64,000 nt of DNA from Mesorhizobium sp. 1M-11 (GTDB lineage Bacteria; Pseudomonadota; Alphaproteobacteria; Rhizobiales; Rhizobiaceae). Each line of letters starts with the position of its first letter. Position 1 is the first letter of the stretch. The notes beneath the pieces are model-generated. The model saw only the letters and a program-made list of their open reading frames with translations. It did not search any database and was not told the DNA's origin. The DNA is taken from NCBI RefSeq assembly GCF_001303895.1, contig NZ_LJSD01000038.1, forward strand, positions 1-64,000. The letters run 5' to 3'. The position numbers and the translations under genes are program-made. Below, piece after piece: positions 16,872 through 25,407 of the stretch.

Positions 16872-17846
16872 TCACCCCTTGCCGCTGCTCAGCCTCTCGA
16901 CGGCATCGACGATCATGTCGGCGAATTTCGGCCAGTCGAGCTGCATCGCCACGGTGTGGCGGAAGTTGACCTGCTCGCTGGCGGTGCCGCCGAAATGGTG
17001 CATGCCGCCCATCTTCTCGAAGTTGCAGACGGTCATGCCCTTGGTCCACCGGCCGGCGATCTCGACGCGGATGTCGGCTTTTTCGGTGGTGAAGACGGTC
17101 GGGTCGATCAGGGCCGCGACGCAGCAGGCGTCATGGACGGCAGGATGCGCGATCTGCAGCAGGCCGCCATGCGTCGTCGCGATGAATTTCCAGATGTCGA
17201 GGATGAACCGGCTGATCGGGCCGCCCACGGCGCGCACCCTGTCCTGCAGTTCCGGGGTGGCCAGCGCCTGGTGGGTGAGGTCGAGCCCCACCATGGTGAC
17301 GTCCCAGCCGGCGCGGAACACCACATCGGCGGCTTCCGGGTCGCCATAGATGTTGAACTCGGCTGCGGGCGTGATGTTGCCGCGCGTATAGCTGCCGCCC
17401 ATCGCGACGACCCGCTTCACCCGCTCGACGATGCGCGGCTCCTTGCGGGCGGCGAGCCCGATGTTGGTGTAGGGCCCGACCGGCACCAGCGTCACCGTCC
17501 TCGGCTCATGCGCCATCACCGTATCGATGATGAAATCCACGGCATGGCGCCTGTCGAGCTCGAAGGAGGCGGGCGGCAGCACCGGCCCGTCGAGCCCGGT
17601 CTCGCCGTGGATCTCGATGGCCAGGACCTGCTCGCTGAGCATCGGGCCGGGCGATCCCTTCGCCACCGGCACCTTGATGCCGTAAGCGGTGCACACGGAA
17701 AGCGCGTTGCGCGTGGTGTTCTCGACATTGTGGTTGCCCGACACCGTCGTGATGCCGAGCAGGTCGATGTTCGGGTTGCCGGCCGCAAGCAGGATGGCGA
17801 TGGCGTCGTCGTGCCCCGGGTCGCAGTCCAGGATGATCTTTTCCAT
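16872..17846 (-). CDS. Nucleoside hydrolase (inosine-uridine preferring type)
   Basis: 324-residue enzyme that hydrolyses the N-glycosidic bond of nucleosides to base and ribose. The calcium-binding, catalytic aspartate cluster ILDCDPGHDD is at residues 5-14 (D7, D9, D13, D14). A GITTVSGN segment follows near residue 37, and EFNIYGDPEAADVVF near residue 165 is the conserved ribose-binding region. A good AGGAGG ribosome site precedes the start. It is monocistronic; the MFS gene upstream is on the same strand, 125 bases away, so joint transcription is possible. Substrate preference cannot be read directly. Confidence 0.92.
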   Translation of the reverse strand: MEKIILDCDPGHDDAIAILLAAGNPNIDLLGITTVSGNHNVENTTRNALSVCTAYGIKVPVAKGSPGPMLSEQVLAIEIHGETGLDGPVLPPASFELDRRHAVDFIIDTVMAHEPRTVTLVPVGPYTNIGLAARKEPRIVERVKRVVAMGGSYTRGNITPAAEFNIYGDPEAADVVFRAGWDVTMVGLDLTHQALATPELQDRVRAVGGPISRFILDIWKFIATTHGGLLQIAHPAVHDACCVAALIDPTVFTTEKADIRVEIAGRWTKGMTVCNFEKMGGMHHFGGTASEQVNFRHTVAMQLDWPKFADMIVDAVERLSSGKG

Positions 17847-17971
17847 GGGTGTCCTCCTCCCGGTTGAGCCCGATTACAGACTGCGGCACTGCGGCGCCGT
17901 CAAGCGCCGCGCAGGCAAGCCAAGGGGACGGCGCGCTGCGCGGCATCCGCGACGATCTTCAGGCTACGCTG

Positions 17972-19168
17972 CTATCTGCGCTTGGCGTCCCACAGGGTGA
18001 TCAGCCACAGCACCAGCCCGGCCAGCGAAAGCGCGCAGCCGACGTAACCGGCGGAAGGGAAGCCGTAGCCGGCGGTGATGGCGAGGCCGGCGAGCCAGGG
18101 GCCGAGCGCGTTGGCGACGTTGAAGGCGCTGTGGTTGGCGGCGGCGGCCAGCGTCTGCGCGTCGCGTGCCACATCCATCAGATAGGTCTGCAGCACGATG
18201 GCAAGGCCCGTGGTGCAGCCGACGAGGAAGACCACGAGCGAGATCGACCACAGCGAGCCGGCAGCATAGGGGAAGGCGAAGAGGGCGACGGCGCTCGCGA
18301 CGATCAGCACGGTCGCTGTCGGCTTCAGCGCCTTGTCCGCGGCCCAGGCCGAAACCAGGTTGCCCAGCGTCATGCCGACGCCGAACAGGCCGATCACCAG
18401 CGGCACCACGCGCGGATCGACTTCGGTGACTTCGAGCAATGTCGAGGCGGTGTAGGAATAGACCGCGAAAAGTCCGCCGAAGCCGATGGTGGCGGTCGCC
18501 AGCGTCAACAGAACCTGCCGGTTGCGGAAGGCGCCGAGTTCCCGCAGCGGGCTGGCGCTGTCGTCCGGCCTGTCGCGCGGCGCGAACAGGGCGACCATGA
18601 CGAAGGTGGCGAGTGCCAGCAGGCCGGTCAGCGCGAAGCCCGCCTGCCAGCCGAAGGCCTGGCCGAGATAGGTCGCCGCCGGCACGCCGACGATCGTCGC
18701 CACCGTCAGGCCGAGCATCACGCGGGCGATCGCGCTGGTGCGCTCCTTCGGGCCGACCAGCGATGCCGCGACGAGCGCGGCGACGCCGAAATAGGCGCCG
18801 TGCGGCAGGCCGCTCAGGAAGCGGAAGACGAGCAGCCATTGATAATCCGGCGCCAAGGCGGTCAGGCAGTTGGTGACCCCGTAGGCGGCCATCAGGGCCA
18901 TCAGCAGGGTGCGGCGCGGCACGCGGGCCGACAGCACGGCGATGATCGGCGCGCCGACGACCACCCCCAGCGCATAGGCGCTGATCGCATGCGCGGCCTT
19001 CGGCTCGTCGATGCCGAGCCCGGCCGCGATGTAGGGCAGCAGGCTCATCGCCGCGAATTCGGTCGAGCCGATGGCGAAGCCGCCGATGGCGAGCGCCAGC
19101 ATCACCAGCCAGGGCTGCACGGCCGGCTCGCCTTCGAGGATTGCTGCGTCTGTCTGGGAGGTGGACAT
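17972..19168 (-). CDS. MFS transporter (AraJ/drug:H+ antiporter-1 type)
   Basis: 398-residue, twelve-segment major facilitator. The first segment contains GGFAIGSTEFAAMSLLPYIA, typical of the arabinose-efflux/DHA1 group, with the R-x-x-R-R loop SARVPRRTLL between segments 2 and 3. I placed the start at 19168 (MSTSQTD) because GGGAGG lies just upstream on the minus strand and the upstream in-frame extension reads into repeat DNA. Likely an efflux pump for sugars or drugs; the nucleoside hydrolase next door might hint at nucleoside export, but that is speculation. Confidence 0.87.
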   Translation of the reverse strand: MSTSQTDAAILEGEPAVQPWLVMLALAIGGFAIGSTEFAAMSLLPYIAAGLGIDEPKAAHAISAYALGVVVGAPIIAVLSARVPRRTLLMALMAAYGVTNCLTALAPDYQWLLVFRFLSGLPHGAYFGVAALVAASLVGPKERTSAIARVMLGLTVATIVGVPAATYLGQAFGWQAGFALTGLLALATFVMVALFAPRDRPDDSASPLRELGAFRNRQVLLTLATATIGFGGLFAVYSYTASTLLEVTEVDPRVVPLVIGLFGVGMTLGNLVSAWAADKALKPTATVLIVASAVALFAFPYAAGSLWSISLVVFLVGCTTGLAIVLQTYLMDVARDAQTLAAAANHSAFNVANALGPWLAGLAITAGYGFPSAGYVGCALSLAGLVLWLITLWDAKRR

Positions 19169-19324
19169 GAGGCCGTTCCTGCGCTGCGTCGCGCTGATAT
19201 GCTGCGCTGCAATATCGGCTTGCGCAGGCCAGGGCAATGCTGCCAGCGCCCCGGAGCGCATGGTGCAGCGCGCCGTCCGCGGCGCCACACCTGCCGCACC
19301 TTCTCGCCGTCCGCACCAGGGCAT

Positions 19325-19519
19325 ATGGCGCAAGACCCCCTCTCCGTCTCGGCTTCGCCGAGCCACCTCTCCCCCGCTTTGCGGAGGCGAGGAACCGCAG
19401 TTGCGATGCCGGCGCTTCTCCAGCTTGGGTTCCTCGCCCCCATGAAATGGGGGAGAGGTGGCTTGCCCACGGCGGCTTTGCCGCCGCTAGGGCAAGACGG
19501 AGAGGGGGTCTTGCGCCAT
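19325..19519. repeat. Palindromic repeat element with perfect 25-bp terminal inverted repeats
   Basis: Ends 19325-19349 and 19495-19519 are perfect 25-bp reverse complements. Inside lie further nested dyads: AGCCACCTCTCCCCC pairs with GGGGGAGAGGTGGCT, and GAGGAACC pairs with GGTTCCTC. The whole 195-base unit can fold as a long cruciform. It carries no gene and resembles the GC-rich intergenic repeats common in rhizobial genomes. A further perfect hairpin, GGCGCTG-AGGGG-CAGCGCC, lies at 19561-19579. Together these fill the 524-base gap before the methyltransferase gene. Confidence 0.85.
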
Positions 19520-19692
19520 TTGCGACTGCGCTGCCGTAGACGGGGAGAAGTGCCAGGCAGGGCGCTGAGGGGCAGCGCCAATGAGCGTGCCTCGCAAGTG
19601 GGAGAAGGAGGCGCCAACCGATTTTTGCCTATCCACATCGCTCTGGCCACCCTATGAGAACGGCCTGGTGAATCGCATCGGAGGGACCGCGG

Positions 19693-20376
19693 ATGAGCGA
19701 CCGGAAGACCATAACCACCTGGTATGTCGACCCTGACGCGGAAGACCGCATGGCGGACGGCCATGCGCCGATCTGGCGCCATCTCATCGACATGATGGTC
19801 GAACGCGACCTGTCGGAAAAAAGCGTTCTGGATTTCGGCTGCAACCAGGGCGGCCTGCTGCGCCATCTCCACGCGATGCGGCCGTTCCGCAAGGCGCTCG
19901 GTATCGACATCGCCGAACAGTCGATCGCCAGGGCCGAGGCCCTGAAGGGAAATCTTCCCGTCCAGCACGCCGTCGGCGCAAGTCTCGAGGGCTGGGTCGA
20001 GGAGTTCGACCTGGCGATAAGCCACGAGGTCATCTACCTCGTCGAGGACATCGACGCCCACGCCGCGGACATCTTCAAGGCCCTGAAGCCTGGCGGCGTC
20101 TACTACGCCGTCACCGGCTGCCACACCGACAATCCGCTCTGGCCGAAATGGCGCGAGCTGGTGGCGAAGCGCACCAACACCGTCGTGCAGGACCGCTCGA
20201 TTTCCGACTACGGACGGACGTTCGCCAAGGCGGGTTTCGACGTCTCCGGCCGGAAGCTGGAATATGACGGGTTCATACCCTTCGTCGAGGATGGCTGGAC
20301 GCCCGATTTCGCCGACGCGCTGACCTACTACACCCAGACGAAGATCGTGTTCCGCCTCGTCAAGCCGCGCCGGTAA
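19693..20376 (+). CDS. Class I SAM-dependent methyltransferase
   Basis: 227-residue cytoplasmic enzyme. Motif I is VLDFGCNQGGLL, the acidic end of strand 2 is LGIDIAEQSI, and the post-I region continues with FDLAISHEVIYLV and LKPGGVYYAV. The start has GGAGGG upstream. Its last 17 bases overlap the end of the convergent ABC ATPase gene. Substrate unknown: no sequence feature links it to rRNA, lipids or small molecules, and it could be unrelated to the metal transporter it faces. Confidence 0.87.
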   Translation: MSDRKTITTWYVDPDAEDRMADGHAPIWRHLIDMMVERDLSEKSVLDFGCNQGGLLRHLHAMRPFRKALGIDIAEQSIARAEALKGNLPVQHAVGASLEGWVEEFDLAISHEVIYLVEDIDAHAADIFKALKPGGVYYAVTGCHTDNPLWPKWRELVAKRTNTVVQDRSISDYGRTFAKAGFDVSGRKLEYDGFIPFVEDGWTPDFADALTYYTQTKIVFRLVKPRR

Positions 20377-21154
20377 TCCGGGCAAGCTCGACGTCGAAAT
20401 GCGGCGGCTTGTCGGGGGCGACCTCGACGAACCGTCCTTTCACCCGGAAGGTCTTTTCGATCAGGCCGCTTTCGGCGAGCGCCCTCGGCTCGCCGTCGAA
20501 GCGCAGCTCGCCCTTTTCGAGCAGGGAGATGCGGTCGCTGACGGCGATCGCCTGGTTGATGTCGTGGATCGCCATGACGATCGTCACGCCTTTCTCCCGG
20601 CTGAGGCGGTGGACGAGGTCCAGCACCTCGACCTGATAGCCGATATCCAGGAACGAGGTCGGTTCGTCGAGCAAGAGGATGCCCGCCTCCTGCGCAAGTG
20701 CCGCGGAGATCCAGGCGCGCTGGCGTTCGCCGCCGGAGAGCTCCTGCAGCGTCCGGTCCGCCAGGCTCGTCAGGCCCGTGCTTTCGAGCGCCCATTCGAT
20801 GGCCTCCTCATCCCGGCGCGCATAGGAGCGGAACAGCCCGACATGAGGGAAGCGGCCCTGCCGCACCAGTTGCGCGATCGTCATCTCGTCGGGCGCGGCG
20901 GGTTGCTGCGGCAGGAAGGCGAGCTTCCTGGCGATGGCGCGTCGCGACATCGACGCGACCGCGACACCCTCGATCGCCGCCTGTCCGCCGGCGGGCGCGA
21001 TCAGGCCGGCAAGCGCTTGCAGGGCCGTGCTCTTGCCGGAACCGTTCGGGCCGATCAGCGCCCGGATCTCGCCCTTCTGCAGGGACAGCTCAAAACCGTC
21101 CAGCGCAAGGCGGGGACCGTAACGAACCGACAATTGCGAGCAGGTCAGAGGCAT
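20360..21154 (-). CDS. Iron-siderophore/heme-type ABC transporter ATP-binding protein
   Basis: 264-residue ATPase of the FecE/FhuC/BtuD class. Walker A GPNGSGKST is at residues 35-43, the signature LSGGERQRAWI and Walker B ILLLDEPTSFLDIGYQ follow, and the switch histidine is in MAIHD. It is the last of four co-directional genes (binding protein, two permeases, ATPase), with 7 bases between it and the permease gene. The 3' end overlaps the methyltransferase gene by 17 bases. Confidence 0.92.
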   Translation of the reverse strand: MPLTCSQLSVRYGPRLALDGFELSLQKGEIRALIGPNGSGKSTALQALAGLIAPAGGQAAIEGVAVASMSRRAIARKLAFLPQQPAAPDEMTIAQLVRQGRFPHVGLFRSYARRDEEAIEWALESTGLTSLADRTLQELSGGERQRAWISAALAQEAGILLLDEPTSFLDIGYQVEVLDLVHRLSREKGVTIVMAIHDINQAIAVSDRISLLEKGELRFDGEPRALAESGLIEKTFRVKGRFVEVAPDKPPHFDVELARITGAA

Positions 21155-21161
21155 GGCGATC

Positions 21162-22196
21162 TCAGGGCGTTTTGCGGAGCAGGGCGAGCAGCACCGGCAC
21201 GCCGGCCAATGCCGTTATCACGCCGATCGGCACTTCCTCGGCGCCGCCGGCGAGGCGGCCGGCGAGATCGCCCAGCGTGACGATCACGGCGCCGAGGGCA
21301 ACCGTCATCGGAAGGATCAGCGCGAAATGCCGCCCGGCCAGGAACCGCGCCAGATGCGGCACGACCAGCCCGACGAAGACGATGGGGCCGACGACGCCGA
21401 CGGCGCTTGCCGCCAGCGCGCAGGAGACCAGCAGCAGCACGGAAAACTGCCGGCGATACGAAAGGCCGAACGAGCGGGCGACGGGCGCATCGAACTGCAG
21501 CAGCACCAGCGGGCGATAGATCAGGGGCAGCACGGCGAGGCCAGCCACGGTGAACGGCAGCAGGAACAGCGCATGATCCCATGTGCGCGCATAGAGGCTG
21601 CCGGAAATCCATTCGAGGATGATCTCGATGCGCGCCGATCCCCAGCCGGCGATCAAGCCGATGGCGATGGCGTGGAGAACGGCGCCGATGGCGATGCCGC
21701 ACAGCGTGATGCGAAGCGGGCTGAGCTCGAGCCGGAAGGCAAGCAGGTAGATGATGCCCCCGGCTGCCATTCCGCCCACCATTCCGGCCAGCGGCAGCCA
21801 GGCCACGGGAAGCTCGGCCACGGTGTTCGAGCCCGGGTCGAAGATATAGACGGTGAAAAGGAGGAACAGCGTCACCGTCAGCGTCGCGCCCTGCGAAACC
21901 CCGATCAGCGACGGGTCGGCGAGCGGATTGCGCGTGATCGTCTGCAGGATCAGGCCGGCGACCGCCAGCTGGATTCCGGCCAGCATGCCCGTGACGATGC
22001 GCGGCAGCCTGATCTCGAAGATGATGGAATGCGCTTCCGGCGAGCCGGCTCCGGTCAGCACCGAGACGACGTCGGCGGCGGGAACGTCCACCACGCCGAG
22101 GAACACCGCAGCAAGCAGCGAAAGCAGAACCGACGCGGCCGCGGCCGGCAGCAGCCAGGCGTTCGATCTGCGCGGTATCCGGGAGGCCGCCGTCAT
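21162..22196 (-). CDS. FecCD family ABC transporter permease (second permease)
   Basis: 344-residue permease with about nine or ten membrane segments. The conserved LPRIVTGMLAGIQLAVAGLI and TRNPLADPSLIGVSQGA segments near the N-terminus mark the FecCD/BtuC family, and VGPIVFVGLVVPHLARFL near residue 260 is the coupling region. The ATG at 22196 overlaps the upstream permease stop (ATGA). It pairs with the permease at 22193-23197 as a heterodimer, as in Fec, Fep and Fhu systems. Confidence 0.92.
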   Translation of the reverse strand: MTAASRIPRRSNAWLLPAAAASVLLSLLAAVFLGVVDVPAADVVSVLTGAGSPEAHSIIFEIRLPRIVTGMLAGIQLAVAGLILQTITRNPLADPSLIGVSQGATLTVTLFLLFTVYIFDPGSNTVAELPVAWLPLAGMVGGMAAGGIIYLLAFRLELSPLRITLCGIAIGAVLHAIAIGLIAGWGSARIEIILEWISGSLYARTWDHALFLLPFTVAGLAVLPLIYRPLVLLQFDAPVARSFGLSYRRQFSVLLLVSCALAASAVGVVGPIVFVGLVVPHLARFLAGRHFALILPMTVALGAVIVTLGDLAGRLAGGAEEVPIGVITALAGVPVLLALLRKTP

Positions 22197-23197
22197 GGCT
22201 GCTGCGCCTTGAAGTCGAGCCGGCCGCGCTGGATGAGGTAGATGAAGACCGGTCCGCCCAGCAGCGCCGTGATGATGCCGACGGGCAGCTCCTTCGGGAT
22301 CGCGACGGTGCGGCCGGCCAGGTCGGCGCAGGTGACGATCAGCGCGCCGATGGCTGCCGTCAGCGCAATCTCCCAGGCTGCTCCTTTCGGGCCCAGCAGC
22401 CGGGCCATGTGCGGAGCCGCAAGGCCGACAAAGGCGACGGGACCGGCGATCGGGGCGACGCCGGCCACGGGCAGGATGGCGAGGATGAGCAGCACGGGCT
22501 TCCAGACGTTGAGCTGAAGCCCCATGCCTGCGGCGGCATGATCGCTCAGCGCGAACATGGCCACCACCCTGTGCAGCGCCAGCGCGCCGGCCACGCCGAG
22601 CGCGACCCATGGCAGCATGTGGACGAGCTGCGCCCAGCTTCGGCCCTGGAAGCCGCCCGACAGCCAGAACAGCAGGGCGGTGGATTGCGGGCCGGCCAAG
22701 AGCAGCACGTAGATCGTGATCGCGCCGAGGAACAGCGACACGCTGATGCCGCCGAGCGCCAGATGCAGCGGACGTCTATTGCCGCCGCGCGCCACCCAGA
22801 AGGTCACCGCCGAGGCGGCAAGCCCGCCGGCGAGGCCAACGAAGGGATAGGAGGCAGACGACAGCCAGGGCAGGAAGACGAAGCAGGCCACGATCGGGGC
22901 GATGGCTCCGGCGGTGGCGCCCGTGATGCCCGGATCGGCGAGCGGATTGCGGGTCAGCGCCTGCAGCAGATAGCCCGAGACGGCGAGGCCGGCCCCCGCG
23001 ACGGCGGCCGCCAGGCTTCGCGGCAGCCTGAGCGTCCAGACCAGGATGGACTCGATCCTGCCGTCGGGCGCCCACAGCACGCGCAGCACATCGTGGAGGG
23101 ACAAAATCCTGGCGCCGGGCATCAGGCCGAACAAGATGACAGACAGGGTCGCGGCGAGGATCAACGCAATGGCTATGACTGATTTCCGTGCGTCCAT
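22193..23197 (-). CDS. FecCD family ABC transporter permease (first permease)
   Basis: 334-residue polytopic membrane protein. Family landmarks are TLRLPRSLAAAVAGAGLAVSGYLLQ, TRNPLADPGITGATAGA and the coupling segment AGPVAFVGLAAPHMARLLGP. It forms the translocation pore with the second permease, with which it overlaps by 4 bases; the binding-protein gene ends 20 bases upstream of its start. The two-permease arrangement favours a ferric-siderophore or heme substrate over vitamin B12. Confidence 0.92.
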   Translation of the reverse strand: MDARKSVIAIALILAATLSVILFGLMPGARILSLHDVLRVLWAPDGRIESILVWTLRLPRSLAAAVAGAGLAVSGYLLQALTRNPLADPGITGATAGAIAPIVACFVFLPWLSSASYPFVGLAGGLAASAVTFWVARGGNRRPLHLALGGISVSLFLGAITIYVLLLAGPQSTALLFWLSGGFQGRSWAQLVHMLPWVALGVAGALALHRVVAMFALSDHAAAGMGLQLNVWKPVLLILAILPVAGVAPIAGPVAFVGLAAPHMARLLGPKGAAWEIALTAAIGALIVTCADLAGRTVAIPKELPVGIITALLGGPVFIYLIQRGRLDFKAQQP

Positions 23198-23216
23198 CGT
23201 CGTGCGGATCGGCTGG

Positions 23217-24179
23217 TTACTTCTGGGCCTCGGCCGGGATGATCCTGGCAGCTTCCGCCTTCACGTCGACCGCCGGGAACGCGTCGGGATAGAGATAGTG
23301 GGCGGCTTCGCGCAGCACGATCTCGCGGGCGATCGGGCCGTTCGTTTCCACCCATTGATCGCCGACATAGAAGACCCGCTTGTTCTTCACCGCCGAGAGC
23401 TCCTGCCAGATCGGATTGTTCTCATGCGGCCGGTCGGGACCGGAATCGTAGATGAAGAGGACTTCCGGATCCTTCTCCAGCATGGTTTCGAGGCTGAGAT
23501 CGATGCCGAACTCGCCGCCGGGCGTCATCTTGCCGGCGATGTTGTCGCCGCCGATCGCCGCGACGATGGATGCCGCCGTGTTCTCGGTGTGGAAGGCGAA
23601 GGGCGTCTCGCCGCCCCACATGATCGCGAAACGCGGATGCACGTCTTTCGGCGCCCTAGCGGTGAAGTCGGCCAGGTGCTCGCGGAAGTCCTTGTTCAAC
23701 TGGATGCCGCGCTCGGGCTTGCCGAGGATCTTCGACAGCTCGGCGATCTCGCGGTCGCTGCCGTCCAGCAGCTCCATATTGTAGGCGACGTAAGGCGCGA
23801 TCTTCTCCAGCTGCGGCGCATTGCCGACCGTGTAGCGGCGGATCGCGACGATCAGGTCGGGCTTGGCTTGCGAAAGCAGCTCGAGGTTCGGTTTGGCGCG
23901 CTGGCCGATCTGCTTCATGTCCCTGGTCAGACCGAGCAGGAATTCGGGCTCGCGTCCGGCCGTCATGTAGGTGCTCGCCACGGGCTTGATGCCGAGGGCG
24001 AGCGCGACATCGTCCGCGAAATAGGAGATCGAGGCGATGCGTTTCGGCTGTGCCGGAACCTCCACCGTGACCCCGCGATCGTCCGTTATCGTGAGGGCGC
24101 TCTCGGCACCGGCGGGGCCGGCCGTCATCAGCGCGGCCAATAGGCCGAAGAGAGTCGCTATTCCACGTGCGTTCGCCAT
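23217..24179 (-). CDS. Iron-complex ABC transporter substrate-binding protein
   Basis: 320-residue periplasmic protein of the FepB/FecB (TroA-like) fold with a Sec signal peptide (about 1-25, cleavage near GPAGAES). The start of the mature domain, TITDDRGVTVEVPAQPKRIASI, is typical. There is no lipobox cysteine. It heads a four-gene minus-strand operon. The inverted repeat at 24210-24226, 31 bases before the start codon, is a candidate operator, perhaps for an iron-responsive regulator. The ligand, a siderophore or heme, is not deducible. Confidence 0.9.
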   Translation of the reverse strand: MANARGIATLFGLLAALMTAGPAGAESALTITDDRGVTVEVPAQPKRIASISYFADDVALALGIKPVASTYMTAGREPEFLLGLTRDMKQIGQRAKPNLELLSQAKPDLIVAIRRYTVGNAPQLEKIAPYVAYNMELLDGSDREIAELSKILGKPERGIQLNKDFREHLADFTARAPKDVHPRFAIMWGGETPFAFHTENTAASIVAAIGGDNIAGKMTPGGEFGIDLSLETMLEKDPEVLFIYDSGPDRPHENNPIWQELSAVKNKRVFYVGDQWVETNGPIAREIVLREAAHYLYPDAFPAVDVKAEAARIIPAEAQK

Positions 24180-24209
24180 CGCGATGCCCTCTGCATGAAC
24201 ACTGACATC

Positions 24210-24226
24210 GCTTTAGTCATTAAAGC
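24210..24226. promoter_or_regulatory. Inverted repeat upstream of the iron-type ABC operon
   Basis: GCTTTA-GTCAT-TAAAGC is a perfect dyad with 6-bp arms, 31 bases upstream of the binding protein start. It does not match the classical Fur box. RirA, Irr or another regulator is possible. Together with the site at 24443 it is the only clear structure in the 379-base gap 24180-24558. Confidence 0.5.
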
Positions 24227-24442
24227 GGAGCCAAACAATCCACTTTTCACGCATCCGCGCTGTTAAATCGGAAACCGGCTTCCGCCGGGGAGCCGGCCGC
24301 AACCGCCATGGCTATCCCGCGGCGACTGGCTTTGGCGGCGGCGCTCGAGCCTGAGAACGCACCGCTGCTGACGTCGAGGATTTTTCTCGATTGGTGCTGG
24401 AATTGGAATTTGGTTCGTATCCAGCCAGTGCCGACCGTTTAT

Positions 24443-24459
24443 TCTACTAATTCAGTAGA
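24443..24459. promoter_or_regulatory. Inverted repeat upstream of the sulfonate-type ABC operon
   Basis: TCTACT-AATTC-AGTAGA is a perfect dyad with 6-bp arms in an AT-rich patch (24436-24470), about 100 bases before the permease gene. The AT-rich setting suggests a promoter with an overlapping operator. The regulator is not in the window; no LysR (Cbl/CysB-like) gene is adjacent. Confidence 0.5.
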
Positions 24460-24558
24460 CTAATCAAAACGGATCGGACGACGGGGCACTGGTGGGCAGA
24501 CTCTGGCATTTCAATCTCAACGCCCAAGGCAAGCCATCGAAGGGCCGTCAGCCTGCCG

Positions 24559-25407
24559 ATGACTGATGCTGTCGACAAAACCGCGCCGGCCCGGATCGTC
24601 GAGCAGCAGGAGCGTGTGCCCGGCTTGTTACGGAGTGTCGGGTGGCATCTGCTGCCCTGGCTTCTTCCCTTCGTGCTCCTGGTCCTGTGGCACTGGTCGG
24701 CAGTCAGCGGCCATCTGAACCGAAGCGTCCTGCCCGGCCCGCTGGACGTCGTCGACGTGGCGATCTCCCTGATCGAGCGCGGTCAATTGCAGCATCACCT
24801 GATCGTCAGCCTGCGGCGCGTCGCCGTCGGCTTCGGCCTGGGCGCGGTGACGGGGCTGGCGCTCGGCATCGTCGTCGGGCTGTCGACGACCGCCCGCCAG
24901 TTCGCCGATCTCACCATCCAGATGGTCCGCACGGTGCCGCATCTGGCGCTGGTGCCGCTCATGATCTTCTGGTTCGGTATCGGAGAGGAGCCCCGCGTCC
25001 TGCTGGTGGCGCTCGGCGTCGTGTTCTCCGTCTACATCAACACCGTTTCCGGCATCCGCAGCGTCGATCCGAAGCTCGTCGAGATGGGACGCAGCTACGG
25101 CCTTACGAAGCCGCAGCTGATCTGGTCGATCATCCTTCCGGGAGCGCTCCAGCAGATCCTGACGGGCATCCGGTATGCCCTGGGCGTCGCCTGGCTGACG
25201 CTGGTGGTTGCCGAGACCATCGCCTCCCGCGAAGGGCTCGGTTTCCTGGTCCAGGACGCGCGCGAACTGCTGCGCCTGGACGTGATCGTCCTGGTCATCC
25301 TCATCTATGCGGCGGCGGGCTGGCTCGCCGATCTGCTGACGCGCTCCATCGAAGCCAGGCTGCTTTCCTGGCATCCCTCCTACAGCTCGCGAGCCGCCCG
25401 ATCATGA
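24559..25407 (+). CDS. ABC transporter permease (SsuC-like)
   Basis: 282-residue permease of the sulfonate/nitrate/taurine class with about six membrane segments. The EAA-type loop is VEMGRSYGLTKPQLIWSIILP, followed by GIRYALGVAWLTLVVAETIAS. It opens an operon of permease, ATPase, binding protein and flavin monooxygenase; the ATPase start overlaps its stop by 4 bases. This content is that of an ssu-type organosulfur uptake and desulfonation locus. Confidence 0.88.
   Translation: MTDAVDKTAPARIVEQQERVPGLLRSVGWHLLPWLLPFVLLVLWHWSAVSGHLNRSVLPGPLDVVDVAISLIERGQLQHHLIVSLRRVAVGFGLGAVTGLALGIVVGLSTTARQFADLTIQMVRTVPHLALVPLMIFWFGIGEEPRVLLVALGVVFSVYINTVSGIRSVDPKLVEMGRSYGLTKPQLIWSIILPGALQQILTGIRYALGVAWLTLVVAETIASREGLGFLVQDARELLRLDVIVLVILIYAAAGWLADLLTRSIEARLLSWHPSYSSRAARS

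Noticed and set aside
19325..19519. Insertion sequence or transposon
   Set aside because: The inverted repeats enclose under 200 bases, no transposase is present, and no obvious target duplication is seen. Recorded as a repeat only.
17849..19657. Long plus-strand open frame opposite the MFS gene
   Set aside because: It is antisense to a complete MFS transporter with clear family motifs; the reading is highly charged, repetitive and typical of a GC-rich shadow frame.
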